A stretch of DNA of 64,000 nucleotides, taken from Streptococcus oralis (GTDB lineage Bacteria > Bacillota > Bacilli > Lactobacillales > Streptococcaceae). This document shows, one piece after another, positions 1 to 8,265 of the stretch. Made by a program: the position numbers and the translations under genes. The stretch spans positions 186,001 through 250,000 of the forward strand of contig NZ_CP066059.1 in the NCBI RefSeq assembly GCF_016127915.1, in the 5' to 3' direction. The notes below the pieces were generated by a model. That model did not search any database, was not told the origin of the DNA, and saw nothing but the letters and a program-made list of their open reading frames with translations. Each line of letters begins with the position of its first letter. The stretch's first letter is position 1.

Positions 1-259
1 TTTCCTCCAACCACTGTAGATAAAGCTTTGCATAGCGTTCTTCTTCATCGTTACGGTAACCTTCAAATATGACTTCGTCAATATCTTCTTCGTTAAAATA
101 ATAAATCTCTTCTGGATTGAGACCGTCTGGAAAAACAGAGCCTGTATAGTCAAAAACAACATCTGTTCCCTCCTGATTAACAATCATTCCACGACCAATA
201 ATAACAACTTTCTGGTTACCATCTGCTAGGTAAACAATACTTCCTAATGGTAATAACAT
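1..259 (-). CDS. DUF4176 domain protein, T7SS-associated (3' end cut by window edge)
   Basis: The ATG lies at 259-257 and the frame stays open to the window edge, so about 86 N-terminal residues are visible. The start MLLPLGSIVYLADG followed by VVIIGRGM and a later FDYTG-x-FPDGL segment is the usual DUF4176 pattern, a small family found beside LXG toxins in type VIIb loci. No signal peptide or membrane segment is visible. It starts 10 bases after the stop of the membrane protein gene, so it belongs to the cargo operon. Its function is unknown; a cytoplasmic accessory role in toxin handling is inference from context. A second copy of the same domain sits in the 2373-3029 gene. Confidence 0.75.
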   Translation of the reverse strand, partial: MLLPLGSIVYLADGNQKVVIIGRGMIVNQEGTDVVFDYTGSVFPDGLNPEEIYYFNEEDIDEVIFEGYRNDEEERYAKLYLQWLEE

Positions 260-269
260 TTTATGCCTC

Positions 270-947
270 CTATGTATTTTTAATAATATGAAATTTAAAA
301 CGATTTAAATTATATTGTATTGACATAGCATAGATAAATAAAATTGAATAACCTCCAATAAAGGTAAATAATAGCAGAGTGAGATAATTTGAATTGAAAA
401 TCCCAATGAAAAGACACCCTGAGAAAAGCAATATAAAAGTTATTAAATGTTGAATAACCTTAAAAAATGAGGAATTAGATCCTTTCTTATTTTCTTTTAT
501 TGTAGCTCGTAATAATAATGCATCCTGAAAATTAAATTTAAGAGTTTTATCCATTCCTAAATTTAAAACTAGAAAAATTAGCAAAGCTCCTATAAAAAAT
601 AAAATAAGAATAATTCGCCATGAAGAAAAAATCATGGGATTATTTGCGAATTTTGGAGGAAAGAATAAGAGCCAAAATACCAAAGCAATAGACACAATAT
701 CAAATACTTTCCTAAAATTTTCTAACCATATATTAAATGGCTTTACTTCATACTGTTCAACTTGTTCCGTCACATCATAAATTAAGTATTCCGTATTATT
801 ATACGCATTAAATCTCCACAAATAATTCCGGATGTCCTTTGGATTAAAATAATCTATTACATAAAGACGGTTATGGACTTCTATTAGATAATAACGGTTA
901 TCCAGCCGCCCCACTACACGGGCTACATAGTTAGCTTTTTTCTCCAT
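270..947 (-). CDS. Multi-spanning membrane protein, likely immunity protein of the LXG toxin (DUF443/TipE-like)
   Basis: A 225-residue protein with a soluble N-terminal part (about 1-80) and roughly four hydrophobic segments (about 83-98, 110-131, 161-183, 188-208). The N-terminal pattern RYYLIEVHNRLYVIDYF resembles the DUF443 'tandem five-TM' family that accompanies T7SS toxins in Firmicutes. Its ATG overlaps the toxin stop by one base (TAATG), so translation is coupled to the toxin, as expected for an immunity gene. A membrane immunity protein matches a membrane-acting toxin. The gene is clearly more AT-rich than the LXG-domain part of its neighbour (14 G/C in the 60 bases 541-600). Immunity function is inferred from position and topology, not shown; the family assignment is from memory of the motif. 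Confidence 0.65.
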   Translation of the reverse strand: MEKKANYVARVVGRLDNRYYLIEVHNRLYVIDYFNPKDIRNYLWRFNAYNNTEYLIYDVTEQVEQYEVKPFNIWLENFRKVFDIVSIALVFWLLFFPPKFANNPMIFSSWRIILILFFIGALLIFLVLNLGMDKTLKFNFQDALLLRATIKENKKGSNSSFFKVIQHLITFILLFSGCLFIGIFNSNYLTLLLFTFIGGYSILFIYAMSIQYNLNRFKFHIIKNT

Positions 948-2389
948 TATCCAAAAACTCCTTTAATTGCTTTGAGTGGATTGCTAAATGATTTTCCGAT
1001 ATTAGATATTCCTTTTCCTATTCCGTTTAAAAGATCTCCTGCACCATCAACTACAGCTCTAAATGGTTTTACATTTTTATACAGAGCTTTTACACCTACA
1101 GAAACAGCAGAACCAACCACAACAGCTCCAACTAGACCAACAACAACTGGAGCTCCAGCCAAAGCTGAACCCACAGCAAGACCGGCTACCCAGCCAGCTG
1201 TTCCAGCCGTTAAGCCATAACTAACTGCTCTACCAACATTATGGTATTCTTTATAATGGTCACTTCCTTCTGACCACATTCCTAGAGCAACAAGTCCTCT
1301 TCCACCCCATTTAGCAACATTTCCAAGAACTTTACTGGTAGAATTCGGTATTTTTTTCAGCGTGCTAGTTAGCCAATTTCTAATTTTTGAACTATCTTTT
1401 ATAAATCTTCCTGCGGCATCACGCGGTTGCAAAGTCGCCGCCAGTGAACGACCTATATTTTTAGATTCCTCAATAACTTTCCCTTTAACATGATCCAAAA
1501 AAGCTCCTATAGTTTCTTTAGAAAATTCGCTTGGCGTCAAGCCTTCAGCGAAATCTTTCACGGCTTCCTCTAACGTGTAAGTTTGATTTTTTCCTTCCCC
1601 TCCATACTCCGCCTTCTTAGTCACCTCCCTCGAAAGAGCCTGCAATTCCTCAATCCCTGCCTTGTCCTTGTCAAATGCAACGCCTGGATGATTCTTCTGG
1701 AAGTAAGCCCTTGCTAGACTATCCACTTTCTGGTGATAACGGTTTACCGCCTTCTTGAAATGAGGATTACGATAGATAGCTAGCGCTTCAGGATTACGAT
1801 AAGGGCTGGCCATGGTAACCGTCCCACTCACCTTCGTTAAGCCCTTATTTTGATTGTTTAAAATCTCATCTAACTCACTTGTGGCCTGCTTGTCATTGAA
1901 GGCAGTCAGGCGCTTCTCCGTCTCTGAGAGCGACTGTTTCGACGCCTCAATAGCCCGACTCAACTTATCCTTACTGGGAGCTTTCAGTGAGATCAAGTCA
2001 GAAATTTCCGTATAATATTTATTCGTCGCATCCATATCCCGGACAATGGAGGAATGGAGACCATCCACACTCTGCTTCAAGCTAGTTAAGGCCTCACTGT
2101 TGATTACAGCTGTTGCGCTTTTCTCACCGACTGTTGATTCAAAGTCAGAAATCAGATTGTCAAACTCAGTATAAAGCAGATTAGAATAATCCACATAACC
2201 CTGAAGGAGAGGGAGGTTATAATAGTTCAACTCATGGTTAATCGCAGTCTTGACATCACCACGCAGCGCTTGACTCGAGGCAAGACTCTGCGCAGTCGAC
2301 TGTGCCTCAGCCAAATCAGACTCGAAAGCTTGGGTCTGCTTATAGAGAAAATCCTTTAAACTTTCCAACTCACTACGCTTGATTTTCAT
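947..2389 (-). CDS. LXG-domain type VII secretion toxin with glycine-zipper C-terminus (TelE-like)
   Basis: A 480-residue polymorphic toxin. Residues 1 to about 200 are a helical LXG domain; the L-x-G motif is L42-R43-G44. A linker (about 200-375) leads to a hydrophobic Gly/Ala-rich stretch at about 392-433 with repeated G-x3-G spacing (GLTAGTAG, GLAVGSALAG, GLVGAVVVG), then an amphipathic tail ending GIGKGISNIGKSF. This is the arrangement described for TelE of S. gallolyticus, a pore-forming LXG effector whose glycine zipper is needed for toxicity. It has no signal peptide, as expected for T7SS export together with its small helical partners. Its start overlaps the upstream DUF4176 gene by 17 bases and its stop overlaps the membrane protein start. 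Base composition drops from the LXG part to the toxin part, suggesting a swapped C-terminus. Target-membrane permeabilisation is inference. Confidence 0.8.
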   Translation of the reverse strand: MKIKRSELESLKDFLYKQTQAFESDLAEAQSTAQSLASSQALRGDVKTAINHELNYYNLPLLQGYVDYSNLLYTEFDNLISDFESTVGEKSATAVINSEALTSLKQSVDGLHSSIVRDMDATNKYYTEISDLISLKAPSKDKLSRAIEASKQSLSETEKRLTAFNDKQATSELDEILNNQNKGLTKVSGTVTMASPYRNPEALAIYRNPHFKKAVNRYHQKVDSLARAYFQKNHPGVAFDKDKAGIEELQALSREVTKKAEYGGEGKNQTYTLEEAVKDFAEGLTPSEFSKETIGAFLDHVKGKVIEESKNIGRSLAATLQPRDAAGRFIKDSSKIRNWLTSTLKKIPNSTSKVLGNVAKWGGRGLVALGMWSEGSDHYKEYHNVGRAVSYGLTAGTAGWVAGLAVGSALAGAPVVVGLVGAVVVGSAVSVGVKALYKNVKPFRAVVDGAGDLLNGIGKGISNIGKSFSNPLKAIKGVFG

Positions 2390-3029
2390 CGTCTAACTCC
2401 TCCTGTAATCGTAGATAAAAGTGGGAAGGAATAGCTGTTTTCATTAATATTTCCCGTAATTGACCCACATAGGAACTTTCTTTTTCTGATTCCGCATAAC
2501 CCTGAGCGATGATTCGTTTGATCATGGTCTTATGAATAGCCATCGGTGGAAGCTCTGCTTGAAGACCAAGAGGCCAGAACTGTGCTAAATAATCCACATA
2601 AGCTCCGTCGAAAACGACTTTTCGCCCCATAATCATGACATAAAGTGGCTCATCGCCTAAAAGTGACACTACTAGCTCTTGAGATAACTGCTCCTTATCA
2701 ATCTCAACCAATGTGCCCAAGGGAAGAATATCGCTATAAACCTTATCAACCCCATCTAAAAAATGGACAAACTCACTTTTAGATAACGTAATCTCTGTCT
2801 CGTTCCGACAAATATACACTTCTTTCGGTAAAAAAGTCACTTCAATATCAGCACCAATCCGCGGATGATAAATATAGTTTGGTTTTTTATCCAAAAAAGC
2901 TTTTACGATTGCGCCCAATACCTCTGGACGATTTTTTAAAATAAAAGCTATCTGATGTAAAAAATCTGTAGTGGGAAATGCCGTATTACCGTCACAATAC
3001 TCTTTCCAAATTTGTTCTGCTGTCTTCAT
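2373..3029 (-). CDS. T7SS-associated protein with C-terminal-half DUF4176 domain
   Basis: A 218-residue soluble protein. The middle (about 100-155) carries a DUF4176-like pattern: ILPLGTLVEI, VMIMGRKVVFDG and YVDYLAQFWPLGLQ. The first 95 residues, starting MKTAEQIWKEYCDG, are not recognised and appear helical then beta-rich. It sits between the small targeting protein (4-base overlap at 3026-3029) and the LXG toxin (17-base overlap), so it is translated with both. Location directly before the LXG gene suggests a chaperone or adaptor, but no function is established that I can name. It differs from the short DUF4176 protein at the window edge by the extra N-terminal part. Confidence 0.65.
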   Translation of the reverse strand: MKTAEQIWKEYCDGNTAFPTTDFLHQIAFILKNRPEVLGAIVKAFLDKKPNYIYHPRIGADIEVTFLPKEVYICRNETEITLSKSEFVHFLDGVDKVYSDILPLGTLVEIDKEQLSQELVVSLLGDEPLYVMIMGRKVVFDGAYVDYLAQFWPLGLQAELPPMAIHKTMIKRIIAQGYAESEKESSYVGQLREILMKTAIPSHFYLRLQEELDDENQA

Positions 3030-3319
3030 TTTAATCGAATCCCATCTTGAAATCCATCTGCTCCTGAACGATCATCCAACAACTTATTCTCAGAAACCCT
3101 AAGCATATTAGAGGATTGAGAATTCACATAAGTTCGATATTTTATGACAGATGTATTTAAATTCTGAATGGCTTGATTAAAGTTCTTAAAAGGAGACAAA
3201 TCTGTATAGGAAAAAGGAAGAGTAGATAGTGGACGAACAGAGGCAACACCCGAATGATAATGTCCGACCTGTCCAGCCCATTCTTCTGTTTGGACATATA
3301 TTTCTGCTTGACCTGACAT
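3026..3319 (-). CDS. Small WXG100-like LXG targeting factor (Lap1 type)
   Basis: A 97-residue protein without signal peptide or transmembrane segment, beginning MSGQAEIYVQTEEWAGQVGHY. Small helical proteins of this size encoded just before LXG genes (DUF3130/TIGR04197 or DUF5344 type) bind the LXG domain and are required for export through type VIIb systems, as shown for the Lap proteins of S. intermedius. It lies one base after the second small protein gene and overlaps the DUF4176 gene by 4 bases. The central part QAIQNLNTSVIKYRTYV can form an amphipathic helix. Which of the named DUF families it belongs to cannot be settled by eye. Confidence 0.65.
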   Translation of the reverse strand: MSGQAEIYVQTEEWAGQVGHYHSGVASVRPLSTLPFSYTDLSPFKNFNQAIQNLNTSVIKYRTYVNSQSSNMLRVSENKLLDDRSGADGFQDGIRLK

Positions 3320-3320
3320 A

Positions 3321-3722
3321 CTAGTCCTCCTCCCTATTCAAGCGATGATAGTATTCAATCTGGCTATTCAGACTATTAATTTTGGTCTGGCAATCTTCAA
3401 TATTCCCATTATATTCTGATATTTTAAAGCGAATACTCTTACGATTCATTTCTGTATCTGTCAACCAAGTTGTAATCGCATCGGAAATTCCTGCTAACGT
3501 TTTATTAAAATCTTCCCGACGAGTCCCTTGAAAATCAGTTGTAGAGTGCTTATTCAAATCACTCGCAGAAGTCTTGTTTTTACTAACAACATCCATCTGA
3601 CTCTGGATACAATCATTCGCAGATTCCAACCGTCTTATCTTATTCTCATAAGTACGTATATCCAAACGAATCCAACGGATTTGTGCATGACAATTCGCAA
3701 TAGCACTATCGTATCGTCCCAT
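3321..3722 (-). CDS. Coiled-coil LXG targeting factor (Lap2 type, DUF5082/DUF3958-like)
   Basis: A 133-residue helical protein with two coiled-coil arms (about 8-45 and 85-130, e.g. IRTYENKIRRLESAND and IEDCQTKINSLNSQIEYY) joined by a turn containing DFQGTRREDF. This hairpin is typical of the second LXG partner (DUF5082 or DUF3958 type). It is the first gene of the cargo operon. The start ATG at 3722 is preceded by a strong GGAGGAG site; an overlapping out-of-frame ATG lies four bases upstream. Together with the next gene and the LXG domain it probably forms the three-part export signal; this is inferred from known systems. Confidence 0.65.
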   Translation of the reverse strand: MGRYDSAIANCHAQIRWIRLDIRTYENKIRRLESANDCIQSQMDVVSKNKTSASDLNKHSTTDFQGTRREDFNKTLAGISDAITTWLTDTEMNRKSIRFKISEYNGNIEDCQTKINSLNSQIEYYHRLNREED

Positions 3723-3748
3723 ACATAAACTCCTCCACTTTTTCTCTA

Positions 3749-3754
3749 ATTATA
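3749..3754 (-). promoter_or_regulatory. -10 element of the LXG cargo operon promoter
   Basis: A consensus TATAAT reads on the minus strand 27 bases before the first cargo gene. The -35 region is weak. The site lies just downstream of the essC terminator, so the toxin operon should be transcribed separately from the secretion machine. Confidence 0.5.
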
Positions 3755-3782
3755 TCAAAAATTCCAATGTTTTACCATAAGG

Positions 3783-3821
3783 AATGAAAAATAAAAGCAA
3801 GCCAAATGACTCGCTTTTATT
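3783..3821 (-). terminator. Intrinsic terminator of essC
   Basis: On the minus strand AATAAAAGC pairs with GCTTTTATT (3790-3798 with 3813-3821) around a short loop and is followed by TTTTT. The stem overlaps the essC stop codon. Confidence 0.65.
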
Positions 3822-6800
3822 CACTGATAAGTTTGATTCGATAACCATCTCGGCTGGTGAAGTAGTTGTACTCATCCACTCCGACAACCGATTCTGTGAA
3901 GCTACTCTTGATAGATACAACATTCTGGTCTTGGAAACGAATACCGATACAGCCTGCAGGCACATTGACCTTCAGAATCTTATCCACTTCCATATAGCCG
4001 TTAACGATCTGACGAAGCTCACCCATAAAGATGAAGTGGAGCCCAACTGTCCCTCCTTTGTGCAGGAGAGCCTTAAAGGCATCTTCTGTCATCTTAAGAT
4101 TCATAAGCTTGCTGAGGGCTTGTGCTTCTGGAATCAAGATGTAGATAGGATAATCCAAATCAGCTGGCGTGCGCGCATCCACTTCAGACTGCATATCCAT
4201 AAAGAAACCAGGGATCTCCTCGCCCACAAATACTTCGTCGAACAGCCCTTCCGACTGATGGTAGTTTCCTGTTGGATCCACCAAGAACTTTTTAATGTGA
4301 CTAGGCACTTTTTCTAAGCCTGTCAGAAGCGCTGCTTCGCCATATTCTAGCTGTTGCATGGTATCATAGAGAAGCTCAAAGTAGCCGTCTCGTTTTGGCA
4401 CAAAGCCAACCGGGTGTGTGCTTTCTTTGTCAAAACCAATTGGCAACTCGCCTCTTTGCCACATATCCTGAACTTCCTCGTGATCTTCAAAGAAACTCGT
4501 AGAAATATTACTTGGCAACATAGGTACTGCTTCTGGACGTAAGCCTTGCCAGTCCTGATTCATCGATTGGATTTCTGCTGTTAAGTGAGAAAGACGGTCG
4601 ATATCGTCTTTTCCTTCTATCGGCAGATAGACTTGTAACTCTAGAACTTCTTCCTGTGTCACCTGAGCACGGCCGACAATTTCCTGGCCTGGCAGGGCAT
4701 CACGTCCCATAACCGTCCGAAGCGCTCCTTCTTCTACTAAGTAAAAGCTCAAAGCATTGGGAATCGTCGAGCTCATCCGTAAACGCAAGCTACTAGCGCT
4801 GAGTACGGTTATCAGAGTATAAATACCCAGACTAGCTCCTTCACGTAGGAGCTGGTTGACAGCTGACTCGATGATCTCCTCTAATGGGCTTTCCCGTACT
4901 GAGTCATAGCCATCAAAGAAGTTGAGAAGAACAGGGAGTGCTTGACCCGTCTTTTGCTCATACTGTGACAGACTAGACACGCCAGCCTCTGTAAAGAGGG
5001 CTTTCCGCTCTTTCATAAGACTATCCAGACGTTTCAGATACTTGAGGAGCTTTTCTTCCTCATCTAGTCGAACCAGATCCGCCACATGTGGCAACTCTCT
5101 AATTGGTAAGAGACCATTCGTCCCAAAATCAAAAAGGTTAAACTGAACTTGCTCAGGCGTATTTCTACGAGCCAGATTCATGAGGATAGTTTGAAGAGCT
5201 GTTGATTTTCCAAAGCCTGGGGACCCATATAAGACGGTATTGCCTAACTCCTCAATATCAAAGTGGTAGACCTCTTGCTTTTGAGCACTTGGCAGATCCA
5301 GCATGCCTAGTGGAATGGAGAGTTGACGTGGGGTTGTCCACTCTGCTTGGCGGTCAATTGCCGCTCCTACTAGCTCCTCTCCAAGAGGTGGTAACCATGG
5401 CTTTTCAGGGAGGATGACTTGCAGACGCTCCGTTTCCTTATTGATATAATCAATCACAGCTTCAAGCTCTGTCTCCTGCTCTTGTGTCTCTTCAACCGAG
5501 TAATCCCCGTCATTTCCGTCAATCAAGAGTTCGCTCTGCCCTAGTTGATTCACTAACCAAATCCGTTCATCTACTTGATTACCTTCATCACTATAAGGCT
5601 GATAATCCGCTCCACTCCATGCTGACTGGAAGAGTTCATAGATTTCATTGTTTCCGACCTGAAGATAAGCACGACCAGGCTGAGTGATACTAGCCGCATC
5701 TGGGGTTTTGATAATCTCATTTGAGTCTGAAGGATCGGCAACCTTGAGCGCCAGCTTAAAGCGAGAATTAGACCAGATCTGCTCATCTACCACTCCAGAT
5801 GGCTTTTGAGTCGCAAGGATCAGGTGAACCCCTAGGGAACGTCCGATACGTGCCGTGGAGACGAGTTCTGCCATAAACTCTGGTTCATTTTGCTTCAACT
5901 CCGCAAACTCATCTGAGATCAGGAAAAGATGAGGTAAAGGCTCTGTCGGATAGGTCTTTTTCTCCTCTGGATCGCTAAGTGCCTTCCCTTTTTTATAGAG
6001 CTTGGTATAGCCATTGATATGGTTGACACCGAATTTCCCAAAGAGACGCTGACGCTTTTGAAGTTCCGCACGAATACTCTTCAGCGCACGAGCCGTCCCA
6101 GCTCCATCCAAGTTAGTAATAGCACCCATCAAGTGAGGCAGCTTGGCAAAGAGATTGGCCATTCCTCCCCCTTTGAAGTCAATCGGAAGAAATCCAACAT
6201 CTTCTGGCGCAAAGTTAACAGCTAGAGACAGAATATAGCTCTGCACAATCTCAGACTTACCAGAGCCGGTAGTCCCTGCAACTAGTCCGTGTGGACCATG
6301 GGCACGCTCATGAAGGTTGAGCAGCACAATATCATCCTTCCCTCGAACACCTAGAGGTACAGCGAGAGACTTAGATGCATCCGCCGCCTGCCAGCGTTTC
6401 TCCACATCCAATTCCTCGACCTGCTTAACACCGTAGAGTTCCATAAAGGAAATCGTATCTGGAATCGAGTTTTTCTCCACTTCGATATGATTGAGATTGG
6501 CCAAACGGTAAATCGCTTCTTCAAGTTTTCCATTTTGAGGCAGACGATTAGGCTTAAAGTCTTGGTTGACATAGATATGATGATTATTGACGAGCTTGGC
6601 TGTCTCTCCATTTTGGTAATCAACCACTGCCGTCACCGTCTCAGGCAACATATTGAGACTTTCCTTACCCCAGATAACCGTCACCCCATACTGGGTCATA
6701 TCCTCTGCCAGAAATTCATTGAGCCCATGTCCTGACAGCCATGACTCATCCAAAATCGTCAAGACATAGTGCGGCGAGAAGATTTGCTCCTGCTTTTGTT

Positions 6801-8265
6801 CCCGAACAACCTGACGACGCTTGACTAACATCTGGTAAAAAGAGGTCAAGACCATGTCCCTGGTCTGGTCATCGTGAATAAGTCCCCGTAGATTGAGACT
6901 CCGCATTTGCGCATGAGGCAACCAGCGCCATTCTCGCCAGTGATTCTCGTATTCCTCTTGGGAGACCAAGGTCACAAACTCTACATCATGGTAGGAATGG
7001 AGCGCCGCAATCTGAAACAATAGTGTTTGAACTGCTACTCGTAAGACAGGAGCTGCTCCCGCTAATCCCAAAGCCTGATCACGTAGAGAGAGAACAATAG
7101 GCGCATCCTCTAATTTTATATGCGGTTGTACCAGTTTTTTCTCGACAAAGCGGCTCCAGTCTTCCTTGCGATTGGTTGGTTGAAAACGTAAGGAATAACT
7201 AGAATCAATCGCTCCAGTTCCTAAATGAACCTTTAGAAAGTCATCATTTGTCACCATCTTCTCATAAATCCGTGGGTTGTAACTTTCTACTAAATCCACT
7301 AATTCATCAACCGATGGAAAATTATATGTCAAGGCTTTCTTTTGTTCCGCCTTTAGACGACTCAATTGGCTTCCTGTCTCTAAGAGATACTCTTGATAAT
7401 CATCGTTTCTTTTCTGATTCTTCTCTTTGACTTCCTTTTTGTTGGTAAAATAGCTCGATACTGAAAATCCAGCTGTCAAGAGACTGGCACTGGCCATTCC
7501 CATCATAAGCAAGGCATTTCCCTGCATAAAGACACTAGAGGCTCCGCTAATCACCACCATTCCAACAGGCGGTACGATCGCACGCCATAGCTCACCACGT
7601 CTAAGTTTTTCTTCTGGCGCTGGTGAATTGATTTCCACCTTGTCCTCAGGCTCTTTTAGATAAATGCGTGGACTTCTACGATAATTAGGAAACTCATGTG
7701 GGAACTCAGCTTGATAAGGTTCTTCAAACAAATGATCAGATTGGATAGTGTACTGTCCGCTCAAGGGCAGGAAATGGATCTGATGTTCTCGAAATGAGAA
7801 AAGAAAGCAGTCCACCACCAAAACATCCCCTACCTGAATAGAGGCATCAACTTCCTCTAGAATTTGTCCATTTAGATAAACCTTAGCTCCATTAGATGAT
7901 CCAGAGAGATGATAGGTATTCTCCTTAACCTTCAGGTAAAGGAGAGCTTGACTTTCAAGGCAAACATCTGCTTTCTTCTCCTTAGAAAAGAGTAAGTCCA
8001 GCTTAGGATAGGTAAAGGAATGGATCTGAATCTGTTCATGTGGAATGGCTACCAGACTTTCCTCCTCCTGACCAGCCCAAGGGATTCCGTCCTTTTCAAG
8101 ACCACTTTCAGTAATTGAGATATGACTTTCTCCAATATTGATTGAGGAGGCCCTTTCGGTCAACTCTTTGTACTCAAAGCATTCTTTAAACGAAAACACA
8201 TGCCAAAGAACCTCTTCATCTGACAGCTTTTGACTCCAAGTCGCTTGTTTGCCCTTAGTTGCCAT
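3817..8265 (-). CDS. essC: EssC, FtsK/SpoIIIE-type ATPase of the type VIIb secretion system
   Basis: A 1482-residue membrane ATPase, the motor of type VIIb secretion. The N-terminal 200 residues are FHA-like; a membrane hairpin follows at about 228-275 (VGMVVISGASSVFMQG and MMGMASASLLTAGFSV). Three ATPase modules follow. The first has a canonical Walker A, GTTGSGKSE, near residue 662 and a Walker B LFLISDEF. The second has GSPGFGKST near 1015. The third has only GLEKVPSH at the equivalent place near 1316, so it is degenerate. The last module and C-terminus usually vary with the cargo set of the strain. The gene overlaps essB by 11 bases and ends in a terminator before the cargo operon. Confidence 0.95.
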   Translation of the reverse strand: MATKGKQATWSQKLSDEEVLWHVFSFKECFEYKELTERASSINIGESHISITESGLEKDGIPWAGQEEESLVAIPHEQIQIHSFTYPKLDLLFSKEKKADVCLESQALLYLKVKENTYHLSGSSNGAKVYLNGQILEEVDASIQVGDVLVVDCFLFSFREHQIHFLPLSGQYTIQSDHLFEEPYQAEFPHEFPNYRRSPRIYLKEPEDKVEINSPAPEEKLRRGELWRAIVPPVGMVVISGASSVFMQGNALLMMGMASASLLTAGFSVSSYFTNKKEVKEKNQKRNDDYQEYLLETGSQLSRLKAEQKKALTYNFPSVDELVDLVESYNPRIYEKMVTNDDFLKVHLGTGAIDSSYSLRFQPTNRKEDWSRFVEKKLVQPHIKLEDAPIVLSLRDQALGLAGAAPVLRVAVQTLLFQIAALHSYHDVEFVTLVSQEEYENHWREWRWLPHAQMRSLNLRGLIHDDQTRDMVLTSFYQMLVKRRQVVREQKQEQIFSPHYVLTILDESWLSGHGLNEFLAEDMTQYGVTVIWGKESLNMLPETVTAVVDYQNGETAKLVNNHHIYVNQDFKPNRLPQNGKLEEAIYRLANLNHIEVEKNSIPDTISFMELYGVKQVEELDVEKRWQAADASKSLAVPLGVRGKDDIVLLNLHERAHGPHGLVAGTTGSGKSEIVQSYILSLAVNFAPEDVGFLPIDFKGGGMANLFAKLPHLMGAITNLDGAGTARALKSIRAELQKRQRLFGKFGVNHINGYTKLYKKGKALSDPEEKKTYPTEPLPHLFLISDEFAELKQNEPEFMAELVSTARIGRSLGVHLILATQKPSGVVDEQIWSNSRFKLALKVADPSDSNEIIKTPDAASITQPGRAYLQVGNNEIYELFQSAWSGADYQPYSDEGNQVDERIWLVNQLGQSELLIDGNDGDYSVEETQEQETELEAVIDYINKETERLQVILPEKPWLPPLGEELVGAAIDRQAEWTTPRQLSIPLGMLDLPSAQKQEVYHFDIEELGNTVLYGSPGFGKSTALQTILMNLARRNTPEQVQFNLFDFGTNGLLPIRELPHVADLVRLDEEEKLLKYLKRLDSLMKERKALFTEAGVSSLSQYEQKTGQALPVLLNFFDGYDSVRESPLEEIIESAVNQLLREGASLGIYTLITVLSASSLRLRMSSTIPNALSFYLVEEGALRTVMGRDALPGQEIVGRAQVTQEEVLELQVYLPIEGKDDIDRLSHLTAEIQSMNQDWQGLRPEAVPMLPSNISTSFFEDHEEVQDMWQRGELPIGFDKESTHPVGFVPKRDGYFELLYDTMQQLEYGEAALLTGLEKVPSHIKKFLVDPTGNYHQSEGLFDEVFVGEEIPGFFMDMQSEVDARTPADLDYPIYILIPEAQALSKLMNLKMTEDAFKALLHKGGTVGLHFIFMGELRQIVNGYMEVDKILKVNVPAGCIGIRFQDQNVVSIKSSFTESVVGVDEYNYFTSRDGYRIKLISE

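Noticed and set aside
972..1220. Plus-strand open frame of about 82 codons opposite the toxin gene
   Set aside because: Thr/Pro/Ala-rich shadow of the glycine-zipper region of the minus-strand toxin; no ribosome site.
3784..4317. Plus-strand open frame of 177 codons opposite the essC end
   Set aside because: Lies inside the conserved essC coding region in the opposite frame and has no family resemblance.
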